Shown here in pieces: positions 32,763 to 41,763 of a DNA stretch of 64,000 nucleotides (position 1 is its first letter; each line of letters starts with the position of its first letter). The notes beneath the pieces are model-generated. The model made no database searches, was not told where the DNA came from, and saw nothing but the letters and a program-made list of their open reading frames with translations. Position numbers and translations under genes: made by a program. Origin of the DNA: Kribbella caucasensis (lineage in GTDB: Bacteria > Actinomycetota > Actinomycetes > Propionibacteriales > Kribbellaceae); the NCBI RefSeq assembly GCF_004361855.1, contig NZ_SNWQ01000017.1, positions 142,551 through 206,550 of the forward strand. Reading direction: 5' to 3'.

Positions 32763-34060
32763 CCTGGCGGCCGACCCACGCGCAGATCCGGGTGGTCGCC
32801 GCGGCCGCCGGACTGCTGGTGGTGGCTGTCCTCGCCCGGCGACCCGACGCCGCCGTGCTCGGTCTGCCACTGGCGTTCCTGGCGGTTTGGGGTCGCTACT
32901 TCCGGCCGCGTGAGCAACCGGAGGTCCATACCGAGTTGGACGCGCCCGTACTGTTCGAGGGGCAGGCCACGACGTACAGGTTGCGCGTCACCGGGACACT
33001 CGACCCCGACATCGATCTGGTGGTCGCGGCGCTACCCCGGAGCCGGTGGTTCCGGTACGACCCACCACAGGCAGCGGTAGCCGAGCCCGCATCGTCGGGG
33101 ACCGTGTCGCTGGAGGTAGGCGTCCGCTCCGAGCGATGGGGCCTACGGCAACTGGAACGCCCGCTGGTGATCGCCACCTCGGTCCTCGGCGCCTATCGCA
33201 TGCAGGCCGCCTCGGCGGGTGCCGTGAGCGTGACCACGCTGCCGCTGCGTGAGGGGTTCGAAGCAGTCGACGCCGTACCACGCCCTGCCGGGCTCGTCGG
33301 GTTACACCGGTCCCGTCGGCCGGGGGAGGGCACCGAGATCGCAGGGGTGCGGCCGTTCCGCACTGGGGACAGGCTGCGCCGGATCAACTGGTCCGTCTCC
33401 GCCCGGACCCGCGAACTGCATGTCACCTCGACCTGGTCCGACCGGGACACAGAGGTGGTGATCCTGCTCGACACCGGGCAGGAGGTGGGGATCAGTGAGG
33501 GCATCGACGGTCGGTCGAGCAGCCTGGACACCGCGGTACGGGCGGCCGCGTCCATCGCTGAGCATTACCTGCGGCACGGCGACCGGGTGCGATTGGTCGA
33601 CACCGGCACAGTTATTCGCGGTGTCCGGGCCGGAAGCGGACGGGCGCACCTGCGGCGGATCCTCGACGTACTGGTGCACGCGGATCGCAAGGGACGGCAG
33701 CAGGACGAGGTACAGCTCGCCCGACGGCACCGGGTCCGCGCGGACAGCCTCGTGTTGGTGCTGAGCCCGTTGCTGCGACAGTCGATGCTCGGCTACATCG
33801 TCACGCTGGTCCACTCGGGCTGCACGGTCATCGCGGTCGACACGCTGCCCGAAGAGGTGGCTGACGTGATCGATCTCGAGCAGCACGATCCGAGAGCGTG
33901 GCCGCTGGCCTGGCGACTGCGGCTGCTCGAACGCCGTAGCGAACTCGACCGGCTCGGCGACCTCGGCGTACCGACGGTTCGCTGGCGCGGGGCAGGCACC
34001 CTGGACGAAGTACTGCGGGACGCCGCACGCGTCTCCGCTGCGCCAAGGATGCGGTCGTGA
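32759..34060 (+). CDS. DUF58 (VWA-like) membrane protein
   Basis: 433 residues from the GTG at 32759 (GTGA overlap with moxR). Two closely spaced hydrophobic stretches at about 8-42 form the membrane anchor. The DUF58 motif is GTEIAGVRPFRTGDRLRRINWSVSARTRELHV, followed by a VWA-like fold (VVILLDTGQEVG and later LVLVLSPL). The DxSxS metal site of true VWA domains is reduced to LDTGQE. It probably works with the MoxR ATPase at the membrane. Confidence 0.88.
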   Translation: MTWRPTHAQIRVVAAAAGLLVVAVLARRPDAAVLGLPLAFLAVWGRYFRPREQPEVHTELDAPVLFEGQATTYRLRVTGTLDPDIDLVVAALPRSRWFRYDPPQAAVAEPASSGTVSLEVGVRSERWGLRQLERPLVIATSVLGAYRMQAASAGAVSVTTLPLREGFEAVDAVPRPAGLVGLHRSRRPGEGTEIAGVRPFRTGDRLRRINWSVSARTRELHVTSTWSDRDTEVVILLDTGQEVGISEGIDGRSSSLDTAVRAAASIAEHYLRHGDRVRLVDTGTVIRGVRAGSGRAHLRRILDVLVHADRKGRQQDEVQLARRHRVRADSLVLVLSPLLRQSMLGYIVTLVHSGCTVIAVDTLPEEVADVIDLEQHDPRAWPLAWRLRLLERRSELDRLGDLGVPTVRWRGAGTLDEVLRDAARVSAAPRMRS

Positions 34061-34605
34061 GCGGCGCGGAGCGGGTGACCCGATGGTTGGCGGAGATCCG
34101 GGCGTCCGGGTCGGCGTCGCTGATTGCGCGGGCTGCCATCGCCCTGGCCGGGACGGTCGCTCTGCTGGTCCCGGCGGTGCAGTCGTGGAACCAGCTGGAC
34201 GCCGTGCCGGTCGTCGGCGTACCGCTGCTGGTCGTCTGCATCGTGTTGCCGGATTCGGCGCCGGCGCTGGTGTTCATCGTGCTCGTCGCGCTGGGCTGGA
34301 TCGTGCGGGCGCCGGCCGAGGTCAGCGTGTCCGTGGTGATCACCGGGATCGCGTTGGTCGTGGTGCACCTGGCGTCCGCGTTCGCCGGGCAGATCCCGTC
34401 GTACGGGCAGGTCAGCCGCCGGGCCGTTCGCCGTTGGTTGCTCCCGGCAACTGTGGCGTTGTTGCTCGGTCCGGTGGTGGCGATCGCCGCTGCCCTGGTC
34501 CGGGGTGCCGCCGTACCGGGCTCGCTGCTGGTCACCGTCGGCGCGCTGGCCGCGGCCACCGCCGCGATCTGGTTCGCCTCCGGTCAGTCGATCGGCTCCG
34601 ACTAA
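34057..34605 (+). CDS. Integral membrane protein closing the MoxR/DUF58 operon
   Basis: 182 residues from the GTG at 34057 (GTGA overlap). Four to five membrane helices can be traced (about 18-38, 50-85, 88-110, 128-150 and 155-175). No domain is recognised. The position after DUF58 fits the usual operon, which in other actinomycetes continues with a transglutaminase-like gene; here it stops at a convergent TetR gene whose end overlaps by four bases. Confidence 0.7.
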   Translation: MSGAERVTRWLAEIRASGSASLIARAAIALAGTVALLVPAVQSWNQLDAVPVVGVPLLVVCIVLPDSAPALVFIVLVALGWIVRAPAEVSVSVVITGIALVVVHLASAFAGQIPSYGQVSRRAVRRWLLPATVALLLGPVVAIAAALVRGAAVPGSLLVTVGALAAATAAIWFASGQSIGSD

Positions 34606-35141
34606 CCGTCCAACGTGTCGAGGATCTCGGTCGACCAGTCGCAGGTGAACGGTTTCGGGCCGGCGACCTGCATCGCGGCCATCACGGTGAGCAGCATGCC
34701 GGTGGCGATGAACTCGCGGGCCTCCTCGGCCGAGGCGCCGGTGAGTTCGCGGACCAGCTTGTAGATGCCGCCGAACCGGGCCCGCACGGTGTCGCCGATC
34801 GCGGGATCGGCGCTGGCGGAGAATCCGTGCAGCAGGACGACGAGTAGCTCCCGCTCGGTCATCAGGGAGTGGTACGCGTCGCCCAGGCTGGCCAGGTCGG
34901 GCTGCTCGGCCGCCGCGTCCCGGAACGTCTGCTCGACCCGGTCGCAGACCCGCTGGACGGTGGCGAGGAACAACTGCTGCTTGGTGCCGAACAGGCGGAT
35001 CACGTACGGCTGGGACACGCCGGCCAGCCGGGCGATCTCGTCGGTCTTGGTGCCCGCGTAGCCGGACTCGCCGAACGCCAGCACGGCGGCCCGCAGTACC
35101 TCCTCGCCGCGCTCGGCCGCGGTCAGCCGGGTCCTCGTCAT
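34602..35141 (-). CDS. TetR-family repressor of the adjacent MFS exporter
   Basis: 179 residues from the ATG at 35139-35141 (GGAAGGAGC upstream). Helix-turn-helix at about 10-55 (ERGEEVLRAAVLAFGESGYAGTKTDEIARLAGVSQPYVIRLFGTKQQLF), followed by a helical ligand domain. Divergent from the DHA2-type MFS gene with a 108-bp gap holding a good promoter and two copies of GTTATCAGTC, the likely operator. This is the classic layout of a drug-responsive efflux pair. Confidence 0.88.
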   Translation of the reverse strand: MTRTRLTAAERGEEVLRAAVLAFGESGYAGTKTDEIARLAGVSQPYVIRLFGTKQQLFLATVQRVCDRVEQTFRDAAAEQPDLASLGDAYHSLMTERELLVVLLHGFSASADPAIGDTVRARFGGIYKLVRELTGASAEEAREFIATGMLLTVMAAMQVAGPKPFTCDWSTEILDTLDG

Positions 35142-35162
35142 CGGTGCTCCTTCCGTCATCAC

Positions 35163-35215
35163 TTGACATGTTATCAGTCGATGCATACTTTGGTCTCTGA
35201 GCCTAGTTATCAGTC
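35163..35215 (+). promoter_or_regulatory. Sigma-70-type promoter with duplicated TetR operator motif
   Basis: TTGACA (35163-35168), a 17-bp spacer and TACTTT (35186-35191) form a near-consensus promoter for the MFS gene. TTATCAGTC occurs at 35171-35179, inside the spacer, and again at 35207-35215, just after the expected start point, 36 bp apart. Both positions suit repression by the divergent TetR protein. Confidence 0.6.
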
Positions 35216-35249
35216 AATTACAACAACTTGCCCGAGAAGGAGAACCGCG

Positions 35250-36662
35250 ATGACTTCGACCGCCCTCGAGCCCGAGGACCTGGCCGCGCGGCCGGTCGTC
35301 CGGCGCTCGCTCGCCACGGTGCTGGCCGTGGTCGCGATCCCGATGTTCATGGTCACGCTGGACAACCTGGTGGTGACCACCGCGCTGCCGGTGATCAAGG
35401 CAGAGCTGGGCGCTTCGCTGACCGACCTGCAGTGGTTCGTCAACGCGTACACGCTGTCGTTCGCCACGCTGCTGCTGACCGCCTCGGCGATCGGTGACCG
35501 GCTCGGCCGGCGGCGGATCTTCCTGGCCGGGATCGCGCTGTTCACGGTCGCTTCCGCGGCCTGCGCGCTCGCCACCGAGCCGTGGATGCTGATCACCGCC
35601 CGCGCGATCCAGGGGGTCGGCGCGGCGGCCGTGATGCCCTTGTCGCTGACGTTGCTGTCGGCCGCCGTACCGGAGAAGATGCGCAGCGCCGCGATCGGGA
35701 TCTGGGGTGGCATCTCCGGTCTCGGTGTCGCCGTCGGCCCGGTGATCGGCGGGGCCGTGGTGGACGGCCTGAACTGGCAGTGGATCTTCTGGCTGAACGT
35801 GCCGATCGGGGTGCTGATGCTGCCGTTCGCGGCCCGGATCCTGACCGAGTCCTTCGGCGGCGCGCGGCGGTTCGACCCGGTCGGCCTGGTGCTGTCGGCG
35901 GTCAGTGTGCTCAGCATCGTCTGGGGTGTCATCAACGGCGCCGAAGACGGCTGGACCTCCGGCGGCGTGTTGACCGCGCTGATCGGTGGCGGCGCGTTGC
36001 TGGTGGCCTTCCTGGTTTGGGAGAGCCGTAATCCGACGCCGATGTTGCCGTTGCGGTTGTTCAAGTCGCGGGCGTTCAGTGTCGTCAACGCGGCCGGGGT
36101 CACCTTCTCGGTCGGCGTGTTCGGGTCGGTCTTCCTGCTGGCGCAGTTCTTCCAGGTCGTGCAGGGATACAGCCCGCTGGAGTCGGGGCTGCGGACGATG
36201 CCGTGGACGATGGCGCCGATGGTGGTCGCTCCGATTGCCGGGCTGATCGTGGATCGCGTCGGTCCCCGCGTGCTGATCGCGTCCGGACAGGTTCTGCTCG
36301 CGGTCGGGCTCGGCTGGATGGCGCTCGTCACGACGGTTGACGTCACCTACGGCTCGTACGTCGTGCCGTTCGTGCTCGCCGGGGTCGGGATGGGGCTCAC
36401 GTTCGCGCCGTCGGCGAGTGTGGTGATGGCGAGTGCGGCCGAGACCGACCGCGGGGTGGCCTCGGGGACGAACAACACGATCCGCGAGGTCGGCGTGGCG
36501 TTGGGCGTCGCGCTGCTCGCGTCGGTGTTCGCCTCGGCCGGTGGGTACGAGAGCCCGGCCCGCTACGTCGACGGCCTGGTCCCGGCGGTCTGGGTCGGCG
36601 CCGCCATCGTCGCCGCCGGCGCCTTCCTCGCCCTCCTCCTCCCGGGCCGCCGCCGCTTGTAG
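35250..36662 (+). CDS. MFS drug efflux transporter, DHA2 (14-helix) type
   Basis: 470 residues from the ATG at 35250 (AAGGAGA upstream). Fourteen membrane segments can be traced. Motif A is GDRLGRRRIFLAG and the DHA2 motif C is GISGLGVAVGPVIGGAVVDGLNWQWIFWLNVPIG. Motif D1-like LDNLVVTTALPVIKAEL opens the first helix. It should export small hydrophobic compounds by proton exchange; the substrate is unknown. Controlled by the divergent TetR gene. Confidence 0.9.
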   Translation: MTSTALEPEDLAARPVVRRSLATVLAVVAIPMFMVTLDNLVVTTALPVIKAELGASLTDLQWFVNAYTLSFATLLLTASAIGDRLGRRRIFLAGIALFTVASAACALATEPWMLITARAIQGVGAAAVMPLSLTLLSAAVPEKMRSAAIGIWGGISGLGVAVGPVIGGAVVDGLNWQWIFWLNVPIGVLMLPFAARILTESFGGARRFDPVGLVLSAVSVLSIVWGVINGAEDGWTSGGVLTALIGGGALLVAFLVWESRNPTPMLPLRLFKSRAFSVVNAAGVTFSVGVFGSVFLLAQFFQVVQGYSPLESGLRTMPWTMAPMVVAPIAGLIVDRVGPRVLIASGQVLLAVGLGWMALVTTVDVTYGSYVVPFVLAGVGMGLTFAPSASVVMASAAETDRGVASGTNNTIREVGVALGVALLASVFASAGGYESPARYVDGLVPAVWVGAAIVAAGAFLALLLPGRRRL

Positions 36663-36671
36663 TCTGACCCC

Positions 36672-37016
36672 GTGCTCGATGCCGACGACGTTCGCCGTAT
36701 CGCGTTGTCCTTCCCGGAGACGGTGGAGAAGGAACGCTGGCATCATCCGACCTTCGATGTGGCCGGCCGGATGTTCGTCACCATCCCCGACGACCAGACC
36801 TCGTTCGCGGTGCGCTGCCCGAAGCTCGAGCGCGACGAACTCATCGCCGCCGAACCGCACAAGTTCTGGGTCCCGCCCCACGAGGCCCCGTCGGCCTGGG
36901 TCCGCGCCCGCCTGGAAGCCCTTGAGGACGCCGGCGAGCTCTACGACATTCTGCTGGACTCGTGGCGCCAGGTGGCCCCGCCCGAGCTCAGTCGACCAGG
37001 CGGGGCGGGGCGCTGA
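36672..37016 (+). CDS. MmcQ/YjbR-family protein
   Basis: 114 residues from the GTG at 36672. It has the YjbR signature (ALSFPETVEKERWHHPTFDVAGRMFVTI, FAVRCPKLERDELIAAEP, WVRARLE). The fold binds DNA in some members, but the role is unknown. TAGTCT at 36660-36665 lies 6 nt before the GTG and overlaps the stop of the MFS gene, suggesting a leaderless transcript. Its 3' end overlaps the convergent metallopeptidase gene by 29 bases. Confidence 0.85.
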   Translation: MLDADDVRRIALSFPETVEKERWHHPTFDVAGRMFVTIPDDQTSFAVRCPKLERDELIAAEPHKFWVPPHEAPSAWVRARLEALEDAGELYDILLDSWRQVAPPELSRPGGAGR

Positions 37017-38193
37017 AGGTGTTGCAGGTGGCCAGGTTGGCGGTGACGAAGGACTTGCCCATGTAGCGTTTCTGGCTGGCGGTGCTGCCGTGGGTACCCC
37101 GGCCGGGTGGGTCGCCGGCGGTGACGACCCAGCGGTTCCAGGCGGTGAGCAGGTTGCCGTTGATCGGGTAGCTGCGTTTGTTCGCGGCCAGGAAGACGCC
37201 GGCGAGGCAGTTCGCCTGGAGTTCCATCCGGCGGGTCTCGAGCAGTACGCCGGCGGAGGTGGACGCCTCGTAGCGGCGGTTGTGGGACGCCTCCAGGATG
37301 CCAGTCAGGTACTGGAGGTGGTGGCCGTACTCGTGCGCGATCGACCGGGTGTACCACATCCGCGCGTACGCCTTGGTCAGCACGTCGGGGTACTCGTTGT
37401 AGACCTCGGCGAAGACGTCAACCTTCATGTACATCATCTCGTTGGCCGAGCAGTAGAACGGTACGGATTTGGCGCCGCTGCTGCACGGCGTGGTGACCAC
37501 GCTGCCCGACCAGTAGGACATCTGCGGCGCGCGGAACTGGTAGCCCGCGGCCCGCACGTACGGGGCCCACGCGCGATCCAGGCAGGGCTTGACACGAGCC
37601 CAGTACGCCGCGGCGGCGCGGTTGTTGCTCGGCCGGATGTTCGGTTCCTTGCAGTTGACCGAGCGCTGCTTGCCGGTACGGTACAGCTTGTTCTGCTGCA
37701 CGATCTGGTTGTCGGTCAGCCGCGGCTTCGGCGGCTTGTACGTCGTGGTCTGCGTGGTCGTCGGCTCCGTCGTCGGTTCCTCGGTGGGTTCCTCGGTCGG
37801 TATGCCGGTGGTCGGGGTGTTGCGGTGCACCGTCGGCCGCACGGTCGGCTGGGTGACGTTGCCGTCCGCGTTCTTCTTGATCACACCGAACGCCCACAGA
37901 CCCGCACCGGCCAGCACGACCAGGCCCAGGATCGCGAACACCGGGCCCTTCGACCGTTTCTTGGGCGGCTCGGGACTGAACTGCGGCCCCCAACCGAAGC
38001 TCGCGCCCTGCTGCGGCGCCACCGAAGCCGGCCCGTACTGCGGCATCCCGTACTGCGGCGGCCCGTACTGGGGTGGCCCGTACTGCGGCGCCGGCGGGCC
38101 GTACTGAGGAGGTGCCCCCCACTGACCGGGCTGGTTAGGTGGACCGAACGGTGTCTGGCTCAACCCCGTCCCCTTCACTGACTTGTCAGCCAC
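36988..38193 (-). CDS. Membrane-anchored neutral zinc metallopeptidase
   Basis: 401 residues from the GTG at 38191-38193. The N-terminal 65 residues are rich in Pro, Tyr, Gly and Gln with repeated QYGPP units, followed by one membrane helix (about 83-103) and a Thr/Pro/Glu-rich linker of TEEPTEEP type. The extracellular zinc-peptidase domain carries HEYGHHLQ (HExxH) and a later LETRRMELQANCLAGVFLA with the likely third ligand Glu. Family is the YpfJ-like putative neutral metallopeptidases, with unknown substrates. Conserved Cys pairs suggest disulfides. Confidence 0.88.
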   Translation of the reverse strand: MADKSVKGTGLSQTPFGPPNQPGQWGAPPQYGPPAPQYGPPQYGPPQYGMPQYGPASVAPQQGASFGWGPQFSPEPPKKRSKGPVFAILGLVVLAGAGLWAFGVIKKNADGNVTQPTVRPTVHRNTPTTGIPTEEPTEEPTTEPTTTQTTTYKPPKPRLTDNQIVQQNKLYRTGKQRSVNCKEPNIRPSNNRAAAAYWARVKPCLDRAWAPYVRAAGYQFRAPQMSYWSGSVVTTPCSSGAKSVPFYCSANEMMYMKVDVFAEVYNEYPDVLTKAYARMWYTRSIAHEYGHHLQYLTGILEASHNRRYEASTSAGVLLETRRMELQANCLAGVFLAANKRSYPINGNLLTAWNRWVVTAGDPPGRGTHGSTASQKRYMGKSFVTANLATCNTFSAPPRLVD

Positions 38194-38256
38194 AGCGCTG
38201 AAGAGAGCGACACACTACCCGGCGGCGCGGCCATTTCGCGGGGTAGTGTCGGCCGG

Positions 38257-39948
38257 GTGACGGACGCCACCACACCGACCAGCCCGATCGACGAGATCTC
38301 CGAGCGATTCCTCGAGGCCTACGTCGAGCTCTCGCCCACCGCGGCGACCTACATGGGGATCCCGGGGCACGACCACCGGCTGCCCGACTTCTCCCCGGCC
38401 GGGTTCGAGGCTCTGACCGAGCTGAACCGCCGGACCATCGCCGACGCGACCGCCGCCGTACCGGGGAGTCCGCGCGAGGAGGTCGCCAAGGACGCCCTGC
38501 TCGAGCGCCTCGGCCTCGAACTCGAGACGTACGAGGCCGGCGTACCGCAGTACCAGCTGAACGCGCTCGCGTCGGTGCCGGCCGAGATCCGGCAGGTGTT
38601 CGACCTGATGCCGACCGAGACCGAGTCGGACTGGGAGACGATCGCGATCCGGCTGAACCAGGTCGGTACGACGCTGGACGGGTTCCGCGAGTCCCTGCTC
38701 GACCAGGCCGGCCAGGGCCGGGTGTCGGCGGCGCGGCAGGTGGAGGACCTGGCCAAGCGGATCGCCAGCTGGGCCGGTGCCGACGGCGACGACTTCTTCG
38801 CCGGGCTGGCGGCCCGGGCTCCGCAGAGCGGGGTGAAGGCGACGGTCGAGGCCGCCGCGACCGCCGCCCGCAAGGCGTACGAGCAGTTCGGCGAGTGGCT
38901 GACCACCGAGCTGTTGCCGAAGGCCCCGCAGCGGGACGCGGTCGGCCGGGAGGTGTACGAGCTGGCCTCGCGCAACTTCCTCGGCGCCGCGATCGACCTG
39001 GAGGAGACCTACGCCTGGGGCTGGCAGGAGCTGGCCCGGGTCGAGGGCGAGATGCAGAAGATCGCCGCCACGCTGAACGACGGCGACCCGAGCATCGAGG
39101 CCGTCGCGGCGCGGCTGGACCAGGACCCGGACCGCAAGATCCACGGCAAGGAGGCGTTCCGCGACTGGATGCAGCGGCTGGCCGACGGCGCGGTCGGGGA
39201 GCTGGCCGGGACGCATTTCGACATCCCGGACGAGATCAAGCGGATCGAGTGCATGATCGCGCCGACGTCCGACGGGTCGATCTACTACACCGGCCCGAGC
39301 GAGGACCTGACCAGCCGGCCCGGCCGGATGTGGTGGGCGGTTCCGGCCGGCGTCGAGGACTTCGCCACCTGGCGCGAGGTCACCACCGTGTACCACGAGG
39401 GCGTGCCCGGCCATCACCTCCAGGTCGCCCAGACCATGCTCCGCGCCGACCAGCTGAACCGCTGGCAGCGGATGGGGTGCTGGGTCTCCGGCCACGGTGA
39501 AGGCTGGGCCCTGTACGCCGAACGGCTGATGGAGGAGCTCGGGTACCTCGATGAACCGGGTGCCCGGCTCGGCATGCTCGACGCGCAGGCGTTCCGGTCG
39601 GCCCGGGTGATCGTCGACATCGGCATGCACCTGGAGCTGGCGGTGCCGCAGGACAACCCGTTCGGCTGGCGTCCGGGCGAGATCTGGAACGCCGAGCGGG
39701 GGTTCGAGTTCCTCCGCGCGCACTGCCGGATGGAGACCGACTACCTGCGGGCCGAGCTGAACCGGTACCTCGGCTGGCCGGGGCAGGCGCCGTCGTACAA
39801 GGTGGGCGAGCGGATCTGGCTGCAGGCCCGGGAGGAGGCCAAGCAGCGCGCACGTGCCGCCTTCGACCTGCGGAAGTTCCACTCCGACGCGCTGAACCTC
39901 GGCTCGCTCGGTCTCGACCCGCTGCGCCGCGCCCTCGCGAAGCTGTGA
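38257..39948 (+). CDS. DUF885 family protein, probable metal-dependent peptidase/hydrolase
   Basis: 563 residues from the GTG at 38257; TAGTGT at 38244-38249 sits 7 nt before the GTG, so a leaderless mRNA is likely. The zinc-like motif HEGVPGHHLQ (about 380) is the DUF885 hallmark, with ALYAERLMEEL downstream as the probable third-ligand helix. An N-terminal helical half is followed by a gluzincin-like core. No signal peptide is present, so it acts in the cytoplasm. It overlaps the Maf-methyltransferase gene by GTGA. Confidence 0.87.
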   Translation: MTDATTPTSPIDEISERFLEAYVELSPTAATYMGIPGHDHRLPDFSPAGFEALTELNRRTIADATAAVPGSPREEVAKDALLERLGLELETYEAGVPQYQLNALASVPAEIRQVFDLMPTETESDWETIAIRLNQVGTTLDGFRESLLDQAGQGRVSAARQVEDLAKRIASWAGADGDDFFAGLAARAPQSGVKATVEAAATAARKAYEQFGEWLTTELLPKAPQRDAVGREVYELASRNFLGAAIDLEETYAWGWQELARVEGEMQKIAATLNDGDPSIEAVAARLDQDPDRKIHGKEAFRDWMQRLADGAVGELAGTHFDIPDEIKRIECMIAPTSDGSIYYTGPSEDLTSRPGRMWWAVPAGVEDFATWREVTTVYHEGVPGHHLQVAQTMLRADQLNRWQRMGCWVSGHGEGWALYAERLMEELGYLDEPGARLGMLDAQAFRSARVIVDIGMHLELAVPQDNPFGWRPGEIWNAERGFEFLRAHCRMETDYLRAELNRYLGWPGQAPSYKVGERIWLQAREEAKQRARAAFDLRKFHSDALNLGSLGLDPLRRALAKL

Positions 39949-41159
39949 ATCCGGGAGCGAAGAGGCCGCGGTTCGTCCTCGCCTCTGCGTCGCCGGCCAG
40001 GTTGCAGACGCTGCGCAGCGCCGGGGTCGAGCCGGAGGTGATCGTCTCGGGGGTCGACGAGGATCACGTCACCGCGGAGAACCCGGGCGAGCTGGCGCGA
40101 GTCCTGGCGACCTTGAAGGCGCGCGCGGTGGTGGCGACGTTGACCGAGCACGCGACCGTGCTCGGCTGCGACTCCGTGCTGGAGATCGACGGTGTCGCCT
40201 ACGGCAAACCCGAATCGCCCGAGGTCGCGCGCGAACGGTTGCGGACGATGCGTGGACGCAGCGGCATCCTGCACACCGGGCACTGCCTGATCGACACGGC
40301 CGGCAAGCAGGAGTTGCGTGAGCTGGAGTCCACGACCGTGTACTTCGCGGATCTCACCGACGACGAGATCGACGCCTACGTGGCGACGGGCGAGCCGCTG
40401 GTGGTGGCCGGCTCGTTCACGGTGGACGGTCTCGGTGGGCCGTTCGTCACCGGGATCGAAGGCGACTACCACAACGTGGTCGGCGTCTCGCTGCCGCTGG
40501 TACGCCGGATGCTGGCCGAGGTCGGCATCCCGTGGCCGGCGTTGTGGGAGTCGCCGTACTTCGCGTACGACGAGGACGAGGCCGCGAAGTACGACGAGAC
40601 GCGTGGTGGTCCGGAGCGGGCCCGAGCCGCGGCGGAGGCGGTGGATTCCCTGCTGCCGAAGGGCGGACGGGTGATCGAACTGGCCGTCGGCACCGGCATC
40701 GTCGCCGCCGAACTGGTTGCTCTGGGCAACCTGGTGCACGGGGTGGACCTGTCGCCGGCGATGTTGCGGCACGCCCGCGTCCGGCTGCCGGGACACGTTG
40801 CTGCCGCGGATGCCGAGCGGTTGCCTTTTGCCGATCGGCGGTGCGACGCGATCGTCGCGGTCTGGTTGCTGCATCTCCTGGACGACAGCGAGCCGGTGCT
40901 GGCCGAAGTGGCCCGAGTACTACGCCCCGACGGGGTTTTCATCACCACGACCGAGAAGTCCGAGGCCAGCCGGGTCGCCGACGGGCGCACCCCGAAGGAC
41001 CAACGATCGCAGGACTCCCTCGCGTTGCTGGTCGCGCGCGCCGCGCAGTACGGGCTGGTCCTGGACGCCGCGACCACGTTCACCGGCGTGAACCAGTCGC
41101 GCGGGAATCACCCGGATCCGCTGTACCCGCTGGTCCGATTCCGCCGCACCCTCGGCTGA
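39945..41159 (+). CDS. Maf-type nucleotide pyrophosphatase fused to a SAM-dependent methyltransferase
   Basis: 404 residues from the GTG at 39945. Residues 1-205 are a Maf domain: FVLASASPARLQTL, LGCDSVLEIDGVAYGKP and VVAGSFTVDGLGGPFVTGIEGDYHNVVG, which matches the dTTP/UTP-hydrolysing subgroup in outline. Residues about 220-404 are a class I methyltransferase: VIELAVGTGIVAAELVALG (motif I), HGVDLSPAMLRHAR, and FADRRCDAIVAVWLLHLLDD. Maf removes non-canonical nucleotides. The methyl acceptor is unknown. The joint lies in one uninterrupted frame. Confidence 0.88.
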   Translation: MNPGAKRPRFVLASASPARLQTLRSAGVEPEVIVSGVDEDHVTAENPGELARVLATLKARAVVATLTEHATVLGCDSVLEIDGVAYGKPESPEVARERLRTMRGRSGILHTGHCLIDTAGKQELRELESTTVYFADLTDDEIDAYVATGEPLVVAGSFTVDGLGGPFVTGIEGDYHNVVGVSLPLVRRMLAEVGIPWPALWESPYFAYDEDEAAKYDETRGGPERARAAAEAVDSLLPKGGRVIELAVGTGIVAAELVALGNLVHGVDLSPAMLRHARVRLPGHVAAADAERLPFADRRCDAIVAVWLLHLLDDSEPVLAEVARVLRPDGVFITTTEKSEASRVADGRTPKDQRSQDSLALLVARAAQYGLVLDAATTFTGVNQSRGNHPDPLYPLVRFRRTLG

Positions 41160-41168
41160 GGGCCTTGG

Positions 41169-41528
41169 CTAGTCCTTGATCCCGGCCTTCGCGTCCAGCA
41201 ACTGTAGAAGGTCGTGGGCGGCCAGTTCGATGGACTTGTGCCGCCACTCGGCGGCTCGGTAGACGCAGGCGATCAGCCCGGTCCGGTGGATGCGCCGGAA
41301 GTCGCCGTACACGAAGGCGTACCGCGCTTTCGTCTCGTCATTGGCGCCTTCGGTCAGCCCAAGGTGCCAGGCAGCGTACTCGTCCCAGCTGTGGTTGGCC
41401 AGGAACGCGTTCTGCGCCTCGGCGTTCGGCTGAACCTCACCCCATTCGCTGTCCAGCACATACTGCCGGCTCTCGATCAGCCGCTTCGCCTGCTCGACCG
41501 CCACCGGGTCGACCGCGTACTTGGCCAT
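41169..41528 (-). CDS. Conserved actinobacterial protein of unknown function
   Basis: 119 residues from the ATG at 41526-41528. Highly charged and probably soluble, with DSEWGEVQPNAEAQNAFL, HSWDEYAAWHLGLTEGA and KARYAFVYGDFRRIHRTGLIACVYRAAEWRH. I recall this as a widely conserved actinobacterial family without assigned function; similar sequences are called hypothetical. It lies 10 bp after accE on the same strand and could be co-transcribed with the carboxylase genes. Confidence 0.75.
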   Translation of the reverse strand: MAKYAVDPVAVEQAKRLIESRQYVLDSEWGEVQPNAEAQNAFLANHSWDEYAAWHLGLTEGANDETKARYAFVYGDFRRIHRTGLIACVYRAAEWRHKSIELAAHDLLQLLDAKAGIKD

Positions 41529-41538
41529 ACGGCCAGTG

Positions 41539-41748
41539 TCACGGATGAGCGCTGGCGCGCCAACGACCTGGGCCGGGGTGCAGGGGGCGTTTGGCGTGGC
41601 GCCAGTAGGTCGCCCAGTCACTGGCGCGGCCCGGCTCCGCTTGGGGAGTAGGGGCGGCCGCGCGGGCGGCCACCACGGCGACCACGGCGGCCAGTTCCTC
41701 GGGAGTCGGGTCGCCCTTGACGACACGTAGTACTGGGGTATCGGACAT
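41539..41748 (-). CDS. accE: Acyl-CoA carboxylase epsilon subunit
   Basis: 69 residues from the ATG at 41746-41748 (GGAG 9 nt upstream; a GTG at 41754 is a weaker start). The typical AccE pattern is present: LRVVKGDPTPEELAAVVAVVAARA near the N-terminus and a Trp-containing tail (SDWATYWRH...LHPGPGRWRAS). AccE stabilises the acyl-CoA carboxylase holoenzyme in actinomycetes. It follows the beta subunit gene by 15 bp, which supports both calls. Confidence 0.88.
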   Translation of the reverse strand: MSDTPVLRVVKGDPTPEELAAVVAVVAARAAAPTPQAEPGRASDWATYWRHAKRPLHPGPGRWRASAHP

Positions 41749-41763
41749 GACCACGGTCTCCGA

